A DNA stretch of 64,000 nucleotides, from contig NZ_CP007451.1 of NCBI RefSeq assembly GCF_000626635.1, positions 992,001 through 1,056,000 on the forward strand, read 5' to 3'. Below the pieces are notes generated by a model. It saw only the letters and a program-made list of their open reading frames with translations, was not told where the DNA came from and did no database searches. The DNA comes from Draconibacterium orientale (GTDB taxonomy: Bacteria > Bacteroidota > Bacteroidia > Bacteroidales > Prolixibacteraceae). Every line of letters starts with the position of its first letter. The first letter of the stretch is position 1. Positions 18,713 to 26,812 of the stretch are shown in pieces. Position numbers and translations under genes: made by a program.

Positions 18713-18787
18713 GTTAGGAGTTAAGAGCCATATTGCTATTTTTAAAGATATGACAGGCCTGCTTCTAACAAAAGCAGGTTTTTTTAT
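18678..18787 (+). promoter_or_regulatory. trp attenuator 1: pause hairpin, antiterminator and terminator
   Basis: Segment 1 (18678-18687) pairs with segment 2 (18726-18735). Segment 2 can instead pair, as GCCATAT (18727-18733), with ATATG and GGC at 18748-18758, and so overlaps the terminator. The terminator is CCTGCTT (18758-18764) with AAGCAGG (18772-18778), followed by seven T. The two foldings are mutually exclusive, as attenuation requires. Low charged tRNA-Trp should favour readthrough. Confidence 0.75.
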
Positions 18788-18801
18788 GCAAAAAAATTAT
18801 T

Positions 18802-18858
18802 ATGAGAACAAACAATAACATTTGGTGGTGGCATAGCAACTTTTTACAAATATCGTGA
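18802..18858 (+). CDS. trpL: trp operon leader peptide 2
   Basis: A second leader frame, MRTNNNIWWWHSNFLQIS (18 residues), lies just past the first terminator and has three consecutive Trp codons at 18823-18831. It is followed by its own long terminator hairpin before trpE. The run of three Trp makes a chance frame unlikely. It would be transcribed only when the first terminator is bypassed, so the two attenuators act in series. Confidence 0.85.
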   Translation: MRTNNNIWWWHSNFLQIS

Positions 18859-18879
18859 AGAGAGGATATGTCATTGCTT

Positions 18880-18928
18880 AAACTAAAAGCGGCTCATCGG
18901 ATTTCACGGTGAGCCGTTTTTAGTTTAA
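18880..18928 (+). terminator. trp attenuator 2 terminator
   Basis: Arms AAACTAAAA-g-CGGCTCA (18880-18896) and TGAGCCG-t-TTTTAGTTT (18910-18926) form a stem of about 16 bp. The T run sits inside the 3' arm. It ends 64 bases before the trpE start. Confidence 0.75.
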
Positions 18929-18991
18929 ACACCTTGCCTACAGCAACTTTAGAATAAAATTACAAACAAAGAATAAAACAAAAGATACAAA

Positions 18992-20401
18992 ATGGAAAAA
19001 CTCAATTTTAAACCAGTCGTTCGTAAAATACTTGCCGACACCGTAACTCCGGTAAGCATATATTTACGATTGCGCACACTTTATCCGAAGTCGATATTGC
19101 TGGAAAGCTCCGACTACCACGGTGTTGAAAACGCCTATTCGTTTATTGCTTTTAACCCAATTGCCAATTTTAAAGTCACAAACGGCGAAGTTGGTATCGA
19201 TTTTCCCGGCCGGGAAAAAGAAAAGTTCACGCTTTCGCCCGAAAGGAAGTTGCACGATGAACTCGACAACTTCTTCAAAACATTTAATGTTGATTCGGAA
19301 AAAATTGAATTGCCGGCCAACGGTTTATTTGGCTACCTGAATTTCGATGCCATTCAACATTTCGAAAGCATCCGTTTTTCATCGCCAAAGCCACAGGAAT
19401 ACCAAACGCCGGAAGTACACTACAGCTTTTATAAATATGTAGTGGCCATCGATCACCACAAAAACCAAATTCACATTGTTGAAAACCTGTTGGAAGGCGA
19501 AGAGTCGCAAATGGATTACGTTCATCATTTATTGGTGAACCTCAACTTCTCAACAGCACGTTTCGATGTACGGGGCGAAGAAAAATCCAACATCACCGAC
19601 GAAGAATACATGCACATGGTAACCAAAGGGAAAGAGCACTGTTACCGCGGCGATGTCTTCCAAATCGTTTTAAGCCGCCAGTTCTCGCAGGAATTTGTTG
19701 GCGACGATTTTAATGTTTACCGGGCACTTCGGTCGATAAATCCATCGCCTTACCTGTTTTATTTCGACTACGGAACGTACAGTATTTTCGGATCAAGTCC
19801 GGAAGCTGAAATCAGAATAAAAGATAACAAAGCCTACATTCACCCCATTGCCGGAACCTTTAAACGTACGGGAAACGACGATCAGGATCGTGAGTTGGCA
19901 GAGAAGCTGAGCAAAGATCCAAAAGAGAATGCCGAGCATGTAATGTTGGTAGATCTTGCCCGAAACGACCTGAGCCGAAATGCCGATAATGTAATTGTTG
20001 AAACTTACCGCGAAGTTCAGTTTTTCTCGCACGTTATCCACCTGGTTTCGCAGGTTTCGGGAGAAATTACCGACGACACCAACCTGATAAAAGTATTGGG
20101 TGAAACCTTTCCGGCCGGAACACTTTCGGGTGCGCCCAAGTATAAGGCCATGGAACTGATCGACAAATACGAAAACCAAAACCGTGGTTACTATGGAGGT
20201 TGTATTGGCTACCTGGGTTTCGACAATTCGGTGAACCATGCGATTATGATCCGCTCGTTTTTGAGTAAAGACAAAAAACTGTTTTACCAGGCCGGTGCCG
20301 GAATTGTTGCCGACTCGCAGGAAGAAAGCGAACTGCAGGAAGTGAATAACAAACTGGCTGCCTTAAAAAAGGCTATTGAAATGGCTAAAGGAATTAATTA
20401 A
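18992..20401 (+). CDS. trpE: Anthranilate synthase component I
   Basis: A 469-residue enzyme that converts chorismate to anthranilate with ammonia supplied by TrpG. The Trp feedback-site motif LLESSDYHG is near residue 36. The chorismate-binding domain holds GDVFQIVLSRQF near 221, INPSPYLFYFD near 249, GTFKRTGNDDQDRELAEKL near 290, GTLSGAPKYKAMELID near 377 and GYYGGCIGYLGF near 395. It is the first enzyme gene of the trp operon and is controlled by the tandem leader upstream. The GC-rich palindromic repeat lies directly after its stop, before trpG. Confidence 0.97.
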   Translation: MEKLNFKPVVRKILADTVTPVSIYLRLRTLYPKSILLESSDYHGVENAYSFIAFNPIANFKVTNGEVGIDFPGREKEKFTLSPERKLHDELDNFFKTFNVDSEKIELPANGLFGYLNFDAIQHFESIRFSSPKPQEYQTPEVHYSFYKYVVAIDHHKNQIHIVENLLEGEESQMDYVHHLLVNLNFSTARFDVRGEEKSNITDEEYMHMVTKGKEHCYRGDVFQIVLSRQFSQEFVGDDFNVYRALRSINPSPYLFYFDYGTYSIFGSSPEAEIRIKDNKAYIHPIAGTFKRTGNDDQDRELAEKLSKDPKENAEHVMLVDLARNDLSRNADNVIVETYREVQFFSHVIHLVSQVSGEITDDTNLIKVLGETFPAGTLSGAPKYKAMELIDKYENQNRGYYGGCIGYLGFDNSVNHAIMIRSFLSKDKKLFYQAGAGIVADSQEESELQEVNNKLAALKKAIEMAKGIN

Positions 20402-20403
20402 AA

Positions 20404-20436
20404 AAGCCTCCCCTAACCCCTCCGAAGGAGGGGAAC
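20404..20436. repeat. GC-rich palindromic repeat between trpE and trpG
   Basis: CCCCTCC-gaa-GGAGGGG (20417-20433) preceded by GCCTCCCCTAA. The same family of repeat appears inside trpG at 20506-20536 and, in diverged form, between trpC and trpF. It looks like a dispersed Bacteroidota palindromic repeat and is strikingly richer in GC than the surrounding genes. Confidence 0.75.
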
Positions 20437-20467
20437 AGGAAAACAAAAAAATTAAAAGCAAAATAAA

Positions 20468-21121
20468 ATGGTACAAAAACAATACAAACAAGAGCCTGCT
20501 TCAATCTCCTCCCCTGCGGGGAGGCCGGGAGGGGCCAAAATAGTAGTTATCGATAATTACGACTCATTTACCTACAACCTGGTACATGCTATAAAAAAGA
20601 TTTCGGGCCAGCCGGTTGATGTGTTTCGCAACGATCAGATTGCATTGGAAGAGATTGACCAGTACGATAAAATCGTTCTTTCTCCGGGTCCGGGAATTCC
20701 TGAAGAAGCAGGCCTTTTGCTCGATATTATTAAAGCCTACGCCCCTAAAAAAAGTATGCTGGGCGTTTGCCTGGGGCACCAGGCCATTGGCGAAGCTTTT
20801 GCCGGGAAACTACACAATATGAACCGCGTTTTACATGGTATAGCCACGCCCATAAAACAAACCGGTATCAAATCGCAGCTATTTGAAGGATTGCCTGAAT
20901 CGTTCGATGTGGGTCGCTATCACTCGTGGATCGTACAAGACGAGCAACTACCCGAATGTTTTGAAGTAACCAGTTACGACGCAGACGGCCTGGTAATGTC
21001 GATGCAGCACAAAGAATACGATGTGCAAAGTGTACAATTTCACCCCGAATCGGTACTGACTCCATTGGGCGAAAAAATGATCGAAAACTGGTTGAATTCA
21101 GATAATAGAACAAAACAGTGA
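20468..21121 (+). CDS. trpG: Anthranilate synthase component II (glutamine amidotransferase)
   Basis: A 217-residue class I amidotransferase that supplies ammonia to TrpE. Catalytic Cys is in GVCLGHQAIGE near residue 100 and His in VQFHPESVLTPLG near 192. The family normally begins MKIVVIDNYDSFTYNL; here KIVVIDNYDSF starts only at residue 24. Residues about 13-23 (ISSPAGRPGGA) are encoded by a GC-rich palindromic repeat at 20506-20536. The only upstream ATG is at 20468, so the repeat appears to have been inserted in frame and to have changed the N-terminus. A rare start inside the repeat cannot be excluded. Confidence 0.95.
   Translation: MVQKQYKQEPASISSPAGRPGGAKIVVIDNYDSFTYNLVHAIKKISGQPVDVFRNDQIALEEIDQYDKIVLSPGPGIPEEAGLLLDIIKAYAPKKSMLGVCLGHQAIGEAFAGKLHNMNRVLHGIATPIKQTGIKSQLFEGLPESFDVGRYHSWIVQDEQLPECFEVTSYDADGLVMSMQHKEYDVQSVQFHPESVLTPLGEKMIENWLNSDNRTKQ
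20506..20536. repeat. GC-rich palindromic repeat within the trpG coding region
   Basis: CCTCCCC-tgc-GGGGAGG (20508-20524) followed by CCGGGAGGGGCC, the reverse-orientation form of the repeat found after trpE. It is read through in frame as part of TrpG. Confidence 0.75.
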
Positions 21122-21296
21122 GATAATGAGATCAGACAAAAAAAGCCACATAACTAACTGACTCAATACTCATTACTAAAATCTCAATACTAATTACTTA
21201 GATATGAAACGAGCATAATAAAAAGTCTCTTAATACACAGGCGAATGACTATGCGAGTTACATGAGTCTCCATTAGAAATAAACAATTATAGACGA

Positions 21297-22292
21297 ATGA
21301 AAGAAACATTACAATACCTTTTTGAAGGAAACACCCTCACCCGCGAAGAAGCAAAAACAGCCTTAACCGGCGTTGGAAAAGGACAGTATTCGGAAGCTGA
21401 ATTTGCTGCATTTTTAAGTGTGTTTATAATGCGGCCAATAAAGTCGGAAGAATTAGGTGGATTTCGCGATGCGATGGTAGAACTCAGCAAGAAAATTGAT
21501 TTATCAGCCTACAATGCAATTGATATTGTAGGTACCGGCGGCGATGGAAAAAACACCTTTAACATCTCCACCTTAGCCTGTTTTGTAGTTGCAGGTGCCG
21601 GCGTAAATGTAACCAAACACGGCAATTATGCAGCCACCTCAACCAGCGGCTCATCAAACGTTTTGGAATTTCTCGGCTACGAGTTCAGCAACAACACCGA
21701 CAAATTAAAAAACGATTTGGAAAAAGGCCGTTTTTGCTTTTTACACGCGCCTCTGTTTCACCCGGCAATGAAACACATTGCTCCGGTACGCAGAGCCTTA
21801 AAAGTGCCAACTTTCTTTAACATCCTTGGCCCCATGGCCAATCCTGCAGTTCCCCGGTACCAGGTGCTGGGTGTTAACAACAACGAAAATTTCGAACATT
21901 ATAAAAATGTCTATCGCACGCTAAATGTTAACTTCGCCATTTTAAACAGTGTTGATGGATACGACGAAATTTCGCTGACTGCCGACACGCACCTGGCCAC
22001 AAAATCGGAGGATAAACTGCTGTCGCCAGCAGAATTTGGAATGCCACAGATTGCTCCTGAAAAACTTTTTGGTGGCAATTCGGTAGAAGATGCCGCTAAA
22101 ATATTCATCGATGTATTGAAAGGCAATGGTACTGCCGAACAAACCAATGTTGTTCTGGCCAACGCAGCCATTAGCCTGCAGGTTGTTTTTCCTGACAAAC
22201 CGTTGACCGAATGTGTTGAAATGGCACGCGAATCTTTACTTGGCGGAAAAGCATTAAAGATGCTGGAAGCAGTAACTAACAAGTCTTTTTAA
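21297..22292 (+). CDS. trpD: Anthranilate phosphoribosyltransferase
   Basis: A 331-residue enzyme joining anthranilate to PRPP. The PRPP-binding signature VGTGGDGKNTFNIS is near residues 78-91, KHGNYAATSTSGSSNVLE near 108, and HPAMKHIAPVRRAL near 155, all canonical. It lies 175 bp after trpG and 20 bp before trpC. The trpG-trpD spacer is AT-rich and holds a short direct repeat of CTCAATACTxATTACT (21162 region). Confidence 0.96.
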   Translation: MKETLQYLFEGNTLTREEAKTALTGVGKGQYSEAEFAAFLSVFIMRPIKSEELGGFRDAMVELSKKIDLSAYNAIDIVGTGGDGKNTFNISTLACFVVAGAGVNVTKHGNYAATSTSGSSNVLEFLGYEFSNNTDKLKNDLEKGRFCFLHAPLFHPAMKHIAPVRRALKVPTFFNILGPMANPAVPRYQVLGVNNNENFEHYKNVYRTLNVNFAILNSVDGYDEISLTADTHLATKSEDKLLSPAEFGMPQIAPEKLFGGNSVEDAAKIFIDVLKGNGTAEQTNVVLANAAISLQVVFPDKPLTECVEMARESLLGGKALKMLEAVTNKSF

Positions 22293-22312
22293 GGCAGAGA
22301 AAATAAAAGACA

Positions 22313-23101
22313 ATGAATATTCTTGATAAAATAGTAGCAACAAAAAAACAAGAGGTAGCCGCCCAGAAAAAGGTGGTTACCATTGAGAAGCTGGAGAAAT
22401 ATCCAGGATTTGCGCGGAAATGTAATTCGCTAAAGGAAAATCTGCTGAAAGATGATGCTTCGGGAATTATTGCCGAATTCAAGCAAAAATCGCCGTCAAA
22501 AGGCGAAATCAATTTTTCGGTAAAAGTGGAAGACGTTACCACCGCTTATAATGCTGCGGGCGCTTCATGTCTTTCGGTATTAACCGATTTTGAATACTTT
22601 GGCGGAACATTAGCCAACCTTGCAAAAGCACGGGAAGCCAATCCCGATATCCCGATTCTGCGAAAAGATTTTATAATCGACACCTACCAGATAGTGGAAG
22701 CCAAAGCTTTTGGAGCAGATGTAATTCTTTTAATTGCCGCCTGTCTTTCAAAAGAAAAGGCACTGGAACTGGCACAAAAAGCCAAAGCGCTGGGGCTGGA
22801 GGTGTTGATGGAAATCCACAATGCCGAAGAGCTGGAGATTGTAAACGACTTTGTTGATGTGGTTGGCGTAAACAACCGCAACCTGAAAACTTTTGAGGTA
22901 AACGTTGAAACATCAGTAGAACTGTCGAAACTTATTCCGGCCAAATTTGTAAAAATATCGGAAAGCGGTTTGGCTGGTGCTTCAGAAATAAAGTATCTGA
23001 AAGAGCATGGTTTTAAAGGTTTCTTAATTGGTGAGACTTTTATGAAAACTGACGACCCGGGTGCTGCTTGTAAAAAACTGATTGAGGAGCTTAGAGATTA
23101 A
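22313..23101 (+). CDS. trpC: Indole-3-glycerol phosphate synthase
   Basis: A 262-residue TIM barrel that closes the indole ring. Catalytic motifs: IIAEFKQKSPSKGEIN near residues 52-67 (the Lys of FKxKSPS), LTDFEYFGG near 90, ILRKDFIIDTYQ near 112, VGVNNRNLKTFEV near 184 and ISESGLAG near 217. It is monofunctional; trpF is a separate gene downstream. Spacing to trpF is 79 bp and is occupied by palindromic repeats. Confidence 0.97.
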   Translation: MNILDKIVATKKQEVAAQKKVVTIEKLEKYPGFARKCNSLKENLLKDDASGIIAEFKQKSPSKGEINFSVKVEDVTTAYNAAGASCLSVLTDFEYFGGTLANLAKAREANPDIPILRKDFIIDTYQIVEAKAFGADVILLIAACLSKEKALELAQKAKALGLEVLMEIHNAEELEIVNDFVDVVGVNNRNLKTFEVNVETSVELSKLIPAKFVKISESGLAGASEIKYLKEHGFKGFLIGETFMKTDDPGAACKKLIEELRD

Positions 23102-23102
23102 C

Positions 23103-23165
23103 AATCACCCCCACAGCCCCCTCAAGGGGGCAATTCTCCCCTTGAGGGGATTAAAGGGGTGAAAC
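23103..23165. repeat. Palindromic repeat between trpC and trpF
   Basis: Two back-to-back hairpins: GCCCCCTCAAGGGGGC (23116-23131) and TCCCCTTGAGGGGA (23137-23150), framed by CACCCC and GGGGTG. It belongs to the same general class as the repeats around trpG. Confidence 0.7.
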
Positions 23166-23180
23166 ATAACAAGTGAAGAG

Positions 23181-23807
23181 ATGACAAAAAATCTAAAAAT
23201 AAAAGTATGCGGGATGAAATCCACGCAAAACCGCGAACAGGTGGAAGCGCTTGGAGTCGACATGTTGGGCTATATTTTTTACGGCCCTTCAAAACGATTT
23301 GTTGGCGATTCGCCCGATGCCGGACTCTTTCAATCTGACAAAGCCAAAGTGGGTGTTTTTGTAAACGAGAATGCATTTGAAATTCTGGGCTTGGCAAAGA
23401 ACTTTGATTTCGAGTACATTCAGTTGCATGGCAAAGAAAATCCCAAAACCTGCGGAATATTAAAAAGTCAGGGTTTAAATATTATAAAGGCCTTTGCGAT
23501 GGATGATGATTTTAAATTTTCAAGCACTGCGGCTTTTGAGGGCATCGTTGATTATTTTTTATTCGACACCAAAACAAAAGAGCATGGTGGTTCGGGTAAA
23601 AAATTCAACTGGCACCTACTCGAAAACTACAAAGGAAACACGCCCTTCTTTCTGAGTGGAGGAATTGGCCCTGACGATGCAGCAGAGATAAAAAAACTTA
23701 ATCATCCGATGCTGGCGGGAGTAGATCTGAACAGTGGTTTTGAAGATGAACCCGGATTAAAAAACATTGAAAAACTGAGAAAATTTATAGCTGAGTTAAA
23801 AAAATAA
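23181..23807 (+). CDS. trpF: Phosphoribosylanthranilate isomerase
   Basis: A 208-residue TIM-barrel isomerase performing the Amadori rearrangement between the TrpD and TrpC reactions. It starts with KIKVCGMKSTQN, holding the catalytic Cys. KVGVFVNEN is near residue 56, FEYIQLHGKE near 75, YFLFDTKTKEHGGSGKKF (catalytic Asp) near 125, and GGIGPDDA plus GVDLNSGFEDEPG near 160-190. Typical in length and motifs. Confidence 0.96.
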   Translation: MTKNLKIKVCGMKSTQNREQVEALGVDMLGYIFYGPSKRFVGDSPDAGLFQSDKAKVGVFVNENAFEILGLAKNFDFEYIQLHGKENPKTCGILKSQGLNIIKAFAMDDDFKFSSTAAFEGIVDYFLFDTKTKEHGGSGKKFNWHLLENYKGNTPFFLSGGIGPDDAAEIKKLNHPMLAGVDLNSGFEDEPGLKNIEKLRKFIAELKK

Positions 23808-23882
23808 AGTGCGGAATCTGATCATGTCGAAAGAAGAAACAAATCTTCCGGCTTCGATCTTCCGACTTCTAACTTTAATCAC

Positions 23883-25064
23883 ATGAAGTATCAAGTAAAC
23901 GAAAAAGGATATTACGGCGAATTTGGCGGGGCATGGATTCCCGAAATGATGTTCACCAATGTTGATGAACTCAAGCGCCGTTACCTGGAAATTATAGAAT
24001 CAGATTCGTTCAGGAAAGAATTTGATCAGCTGTTAAAAGATTATGTGGGACGCCCGTCGCCGCTGTATTATGCCAGCCGCCTTTCGGAGCATTACGGCAG
24101 TAAAATCTACCTGAAAAGGGAAGATCTGAATCACACCGGTTCGCACAAACTGAACAATACCATCGGGCAAATTCTGTTGGCACAACAGCTGGGGAAAACC
24201 CGCATTATTGCCGAAACTGGTGCCGGCCAGCACGGTGTGGCAACTGCAACGGTTTGTGCGCTGAAAGGAATAAAGTGTATCGTTTATATGGGAGCATTGG
24301 ATGTTTCGCGCCAGGCACCCAACGTAAAAAAAATGAAAATGCTTGGTGCCGAAGTAATTCCGGTACACAGCGGAAACAAAACACTAAAAGACGCCACCAA
24401 CGAGGCAATGCGCGACTGGATCAATAATCCGGAAGATACGCATTACATTATCGGCTCGGTAGTTGGGCCACATCCCTACCCCGATATGGTTGCTCGCTTT
24501 CAATCGGTTATAAGTGCCGAAATGAAAAAGCAATTGCTGGAACAAACTGGTTCAGAATTCCCGACACGCATTTTGGCGTGTGTGGGCGGAGGAAGTAACG
24601 CCGCCGGAGCATTCTATCACTATCTTGATGATGAGCAGGTGGAACTGATAGGCGTTGAAGCTGCCGGGAAAGGTATTGCCACAGACGAAACAGCAGCTAC
24701 ACTTGCTGTCGGTTCGCCGGGAGTACTGCATTCAAGCAGAACCATGTTAATGCAAAATAATGACGGCCAGATTACTGAACCGTACTCCATTTCGGCAGGA
24801 CTGGATTACCCGGGAATCGGGCCATTGCATGCGCACCTTTTCAAAACAGGTCGTGCGAAATTTTTGGCTGCCACCGATGAAGAGGTATTAAAAGCTGTGC
24901 TGTTACTTACGCAAAAGGAAGGCATCATTCCGGCACTGGAATCCGCTCATGCACTTGCGGCGCTTGATAAAATTAAAATGAATCCCGACGATGTGAATGT
25001 AATTAACCTTTCGGGGAGCGGAAATAAGGATATGGAGACTTACCTGAATTATTTTGGATATTAA
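23883..25064 (+). CDS. trpB: Tryptophan synthase beta chain
   Basis: A 393-residue PLP enzyme that condenses indole and serine. The PLP lysine is in LNHTGSHKLNNTIGQ near residues 81-95; ETGAGQHGVATATVCAL near 111 and the phosphate-binding CVGGGSNAAG near 233 follow, with LSGSGNKDMETYL at the C-terminus. It is the TrpB1 type, which partners TrpA in the alpha2-beta2 complex. The gene for TrpA is 72 bp downstream. Confidence 0.98.
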   Translation: MKYQVNEKGYYGEFGGAWIPEMMFTNVDELKRRYLEIIESDSFRKEFDQLLKDYVGRPSPLYYASRLSEHYGSKIYLKREDLNHTGSHKLNNTIGQILLAQQLGKTRIIAETGAGQHGVATATVCALKGIKCIVYMGALDVSRQAPNVKKMKMLGAEVIPVHSGNKTLKDATNEAMRDWINNPEDTHYIIGSVVGPHPYPDMVARFQSVISAEMKKQLLEQTGSEFPTRILACVGGGSNAAGAFYHYLDDEQVELIGVEAAGKGIATDETAATLAVGSPGVLHSSRTMLMQNNDGQITEPYSISAGLDYPGIGPLHAHLFKTGRAKFLAATDEEVLKAVLLLTQKEGIIPALESAHALAALDKIKMNPDDVNVINLSGSGNKDMETYLNYFGY

Positions 25065-25136
25065 CGAGCAAAGAGCATGGAGCACAGCGCGCAGCGTTTT
25101 AGTGCTTCGGGCTTTGAGCTTCCAACAAAAAACGAA

Positions 25137-25918
25137 ATGAACAACAGAATCAATCAACTTTTCGAAAGAAAAAAGAAAACATACTCTCGGTATATTTTAC
25201 TGCCGGGTTCCCCAACCTGAACGATACCGTTGAAATTATTCAGCAGTTGGAAAAAAATGGTGTCGATCTCATCGAAATTGGTATGCCTTTTTCGGATCCA
25301 ACGGCTGACGGGCCAACCATTCAACGCACCAGCGAAATTGCCTTAAAAAACGGCATGTCGATTAAAGTACTTTTCGATCAATTAAAAACCATTCGTGAAT
25401 CGGTTTCTATACCGCTGGTTTTAATGGGCTACCTGAATCCGGTTTATCAATACGGTGTGGAGAAATTCTGCCAAAAGTGCAACGAAATTGGGATTGATGG
25501 CACGATTCTTCCCGACCTTCCACTGGATGAGTTTGAAGCAGAATACAAAACAATTTTCGAGCAAAACAACCTGCACAATATTTTGCTGATTACGCCGCAA
25601 ACATCGGAAGCACGCATTCGCCAGATTGACGCTGTCAGCAAAGGATTTATTTACATGGTTTCATCGTCGTCGACAACAGGAGCCGGCAAAAAAGTGGAAG
25701 ATTTCCATGCCGACTATTTTGAGCGTATTCAGCATATGAACCTCAAAAATCCACGCCTCATCGGTTTTGGAATTTCCGACAATGCCACCTTTACCAATGC
25801 CTGTAAGTATGCCAGCGGAGCCATTATCGGAAGTGCATTTGTAAGTTCGTTCAGCGAGGAGCTGGAAATTGCCGATTCGGTTGCACAATTTGTAAAAAAC
25901 ATGCTAATACCAAATTGA
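25137..25918 (+). pseudogene. trpA: Tryptophan synthase alpha chain, frameshifted near the start
   Basis: The protein cleaves indole-3-glycerol phosphate to indole for TrpB. Its true start is the ATG at 25137 (MNNRINQLFERKKK), but the frame ends after about 27 residues. Adding one A in the A-rich stretch 25169-25179 restores NILSVYFTAGFPNLNDTVEI and a 260-residue protein of normal length. The rest is intact: catalytic Glu in LIEIGMPFSDP, catalytic Asp in DGTILPDLPLDEF, and the phosphate-binding FGISDNATF and GAIIGSAFVS. Without the repair the longest frame begins at 25247 and lacks the first beta strand. In an otherwise complete trp operon a homopolymer sequencing error is most likely. Confidence 0.92.
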
Positions 25919-25932
25919 CCACAAATTGGTAT
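25907..25932 (+). terminator. Possible terminator at the end of the trp operon
   Basis: ATACCAAATT and AAATTGGTAT arms overlap the trpA stop, with one mismatch and a weak A/T tail. Confidence 0.35.
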
Positions 25933-26145
25933 AAAAACTGACTAATGTGAACACGCTAAAAGTTTAACAAAAACAAATGTTTTGAAACATGACTTGAGTA
26001 GAACCGATCTAAATAACACCTATTCAGCATGATAGAAAAAAGCTACGAAAACAGACACGTTAATTAGTGTTAAAGCATATTCTTCAGCATACTTTAATTC
26101 AATTTTGAATGTTATTTTTAGTAGCGAACAATAAAAGAATAAGCC

Positions 26146-26337
26146 ATGTTAGAATACGCAAAAGTAATTCTACCCAAAGTTAGTTTTAGCAGAGAATTGT
26201 TCAGTAAAGAGTTAGCCAAATGCATTAACTGGGTAGAGCCCGATCAGTTGCAGAACTTACGCAACTGGTGTTATGAAAATTTTAAAGAAATGTATCCCGA
26301 TGTACTGGCAGACGCATTTGCCGGCATCGCGGCTTGA
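26146..26337 (+). CDS. Small conserved-looking protein of 63 residues, unknown function
   Basis: The protein begins MLEYAKVILPKVSFSRELF and is predicted mostly helical, with the aromatic-rich core INWVEPDQLQNLRNWCYENF. It has no signal peptide or membrane segment. I recall proteins of this size and pattern annotated as hypothetical in other Bacteroidota, but no function. It is followed 13 bases after its stop by a strong terminator, which supports it as a real, separately transcribed gene. Confidence 0.75.
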   Translation: MLEYAKVILPKVSFSRELFSKELAKCINWVEPDQLQNLRNWCYENFKEMYPDVLADAFAGIAA

Positions 26338-26349
26338 AAGTATTAACCG

Positions 26350-26375
26350 GGCGGGATTTTTATCCCGCCTTTTTT
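26350..26375 (+). terminator. Strong terminator after the 63-residue protein gene
   Basis: GGCGGGAT-tttt-ATCCCGCC perfect stem followed by a run of six T. Confidence 0.9.
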
Positions 26376-26498
26376 ATGCTTGAAAGTATAGAAGTACTGT
26401 AGACAAATTCTTTTTTTCTCTACCACTCACCCTTCTATGTTGTAATCCAAATTTTATTTTTAGCATTTTGCTCATTATTAGCTATTTGTATTTCTTCA

Positions 26499-26760
26499 AA
26501 ATAATACCTTCGGGCAATACAGAGCCAGCAGGTTTTCCTCTCCTGGTTAAATCCTTAGCGGGTTCGATGCCCGCTAAGGATTTGAAGTAACCTTCGGTAT
26601 AAAATTTCGCCGTTGGTTACCCCTCCTGGTTTTCCAAATCCGGTCTATAAAAACACCCTTCTATTAACGGACACCTAAAAACGGGCCGCATACCTGTGTT
26701 CAATTTATTATAGATAAGAGCCGCAGCCTCTCGGAAACAGACACCTTACGGGCTGCAAGG
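26499..26760 (-). ncRNA. Candidate bridge RNA region of the IS110-family element
   Basis: The 3' flank of the IS110 transposase gene holds two units with matching flanks, 26499-26555 and 26584-26641. In plus orientation each reads ACCTTCGG, then exactly 17 unlike bases, then GGTT, a short gap, CTCCTGGTT and AAATCC. Between them is a perfect 14-bp hairpin (26549-26583). In RNA sense the flanks of the first unit pair as GTAACC/GGTTAC, so each variable core would sit in a loop. IS110-family bridge RNAs have two internal loops that specify target and donor. The layout fits, but the RNA is not proven here. A further repeated pair lies at 26666-26690 and 26736-26756. Confidence 0.5.
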
Positions 26761-26812
26761 GCAAAGTAACGGTCTCTTTATCATTGAAGTGTTTTTAGCA
26801 CCAGTCTGGATT

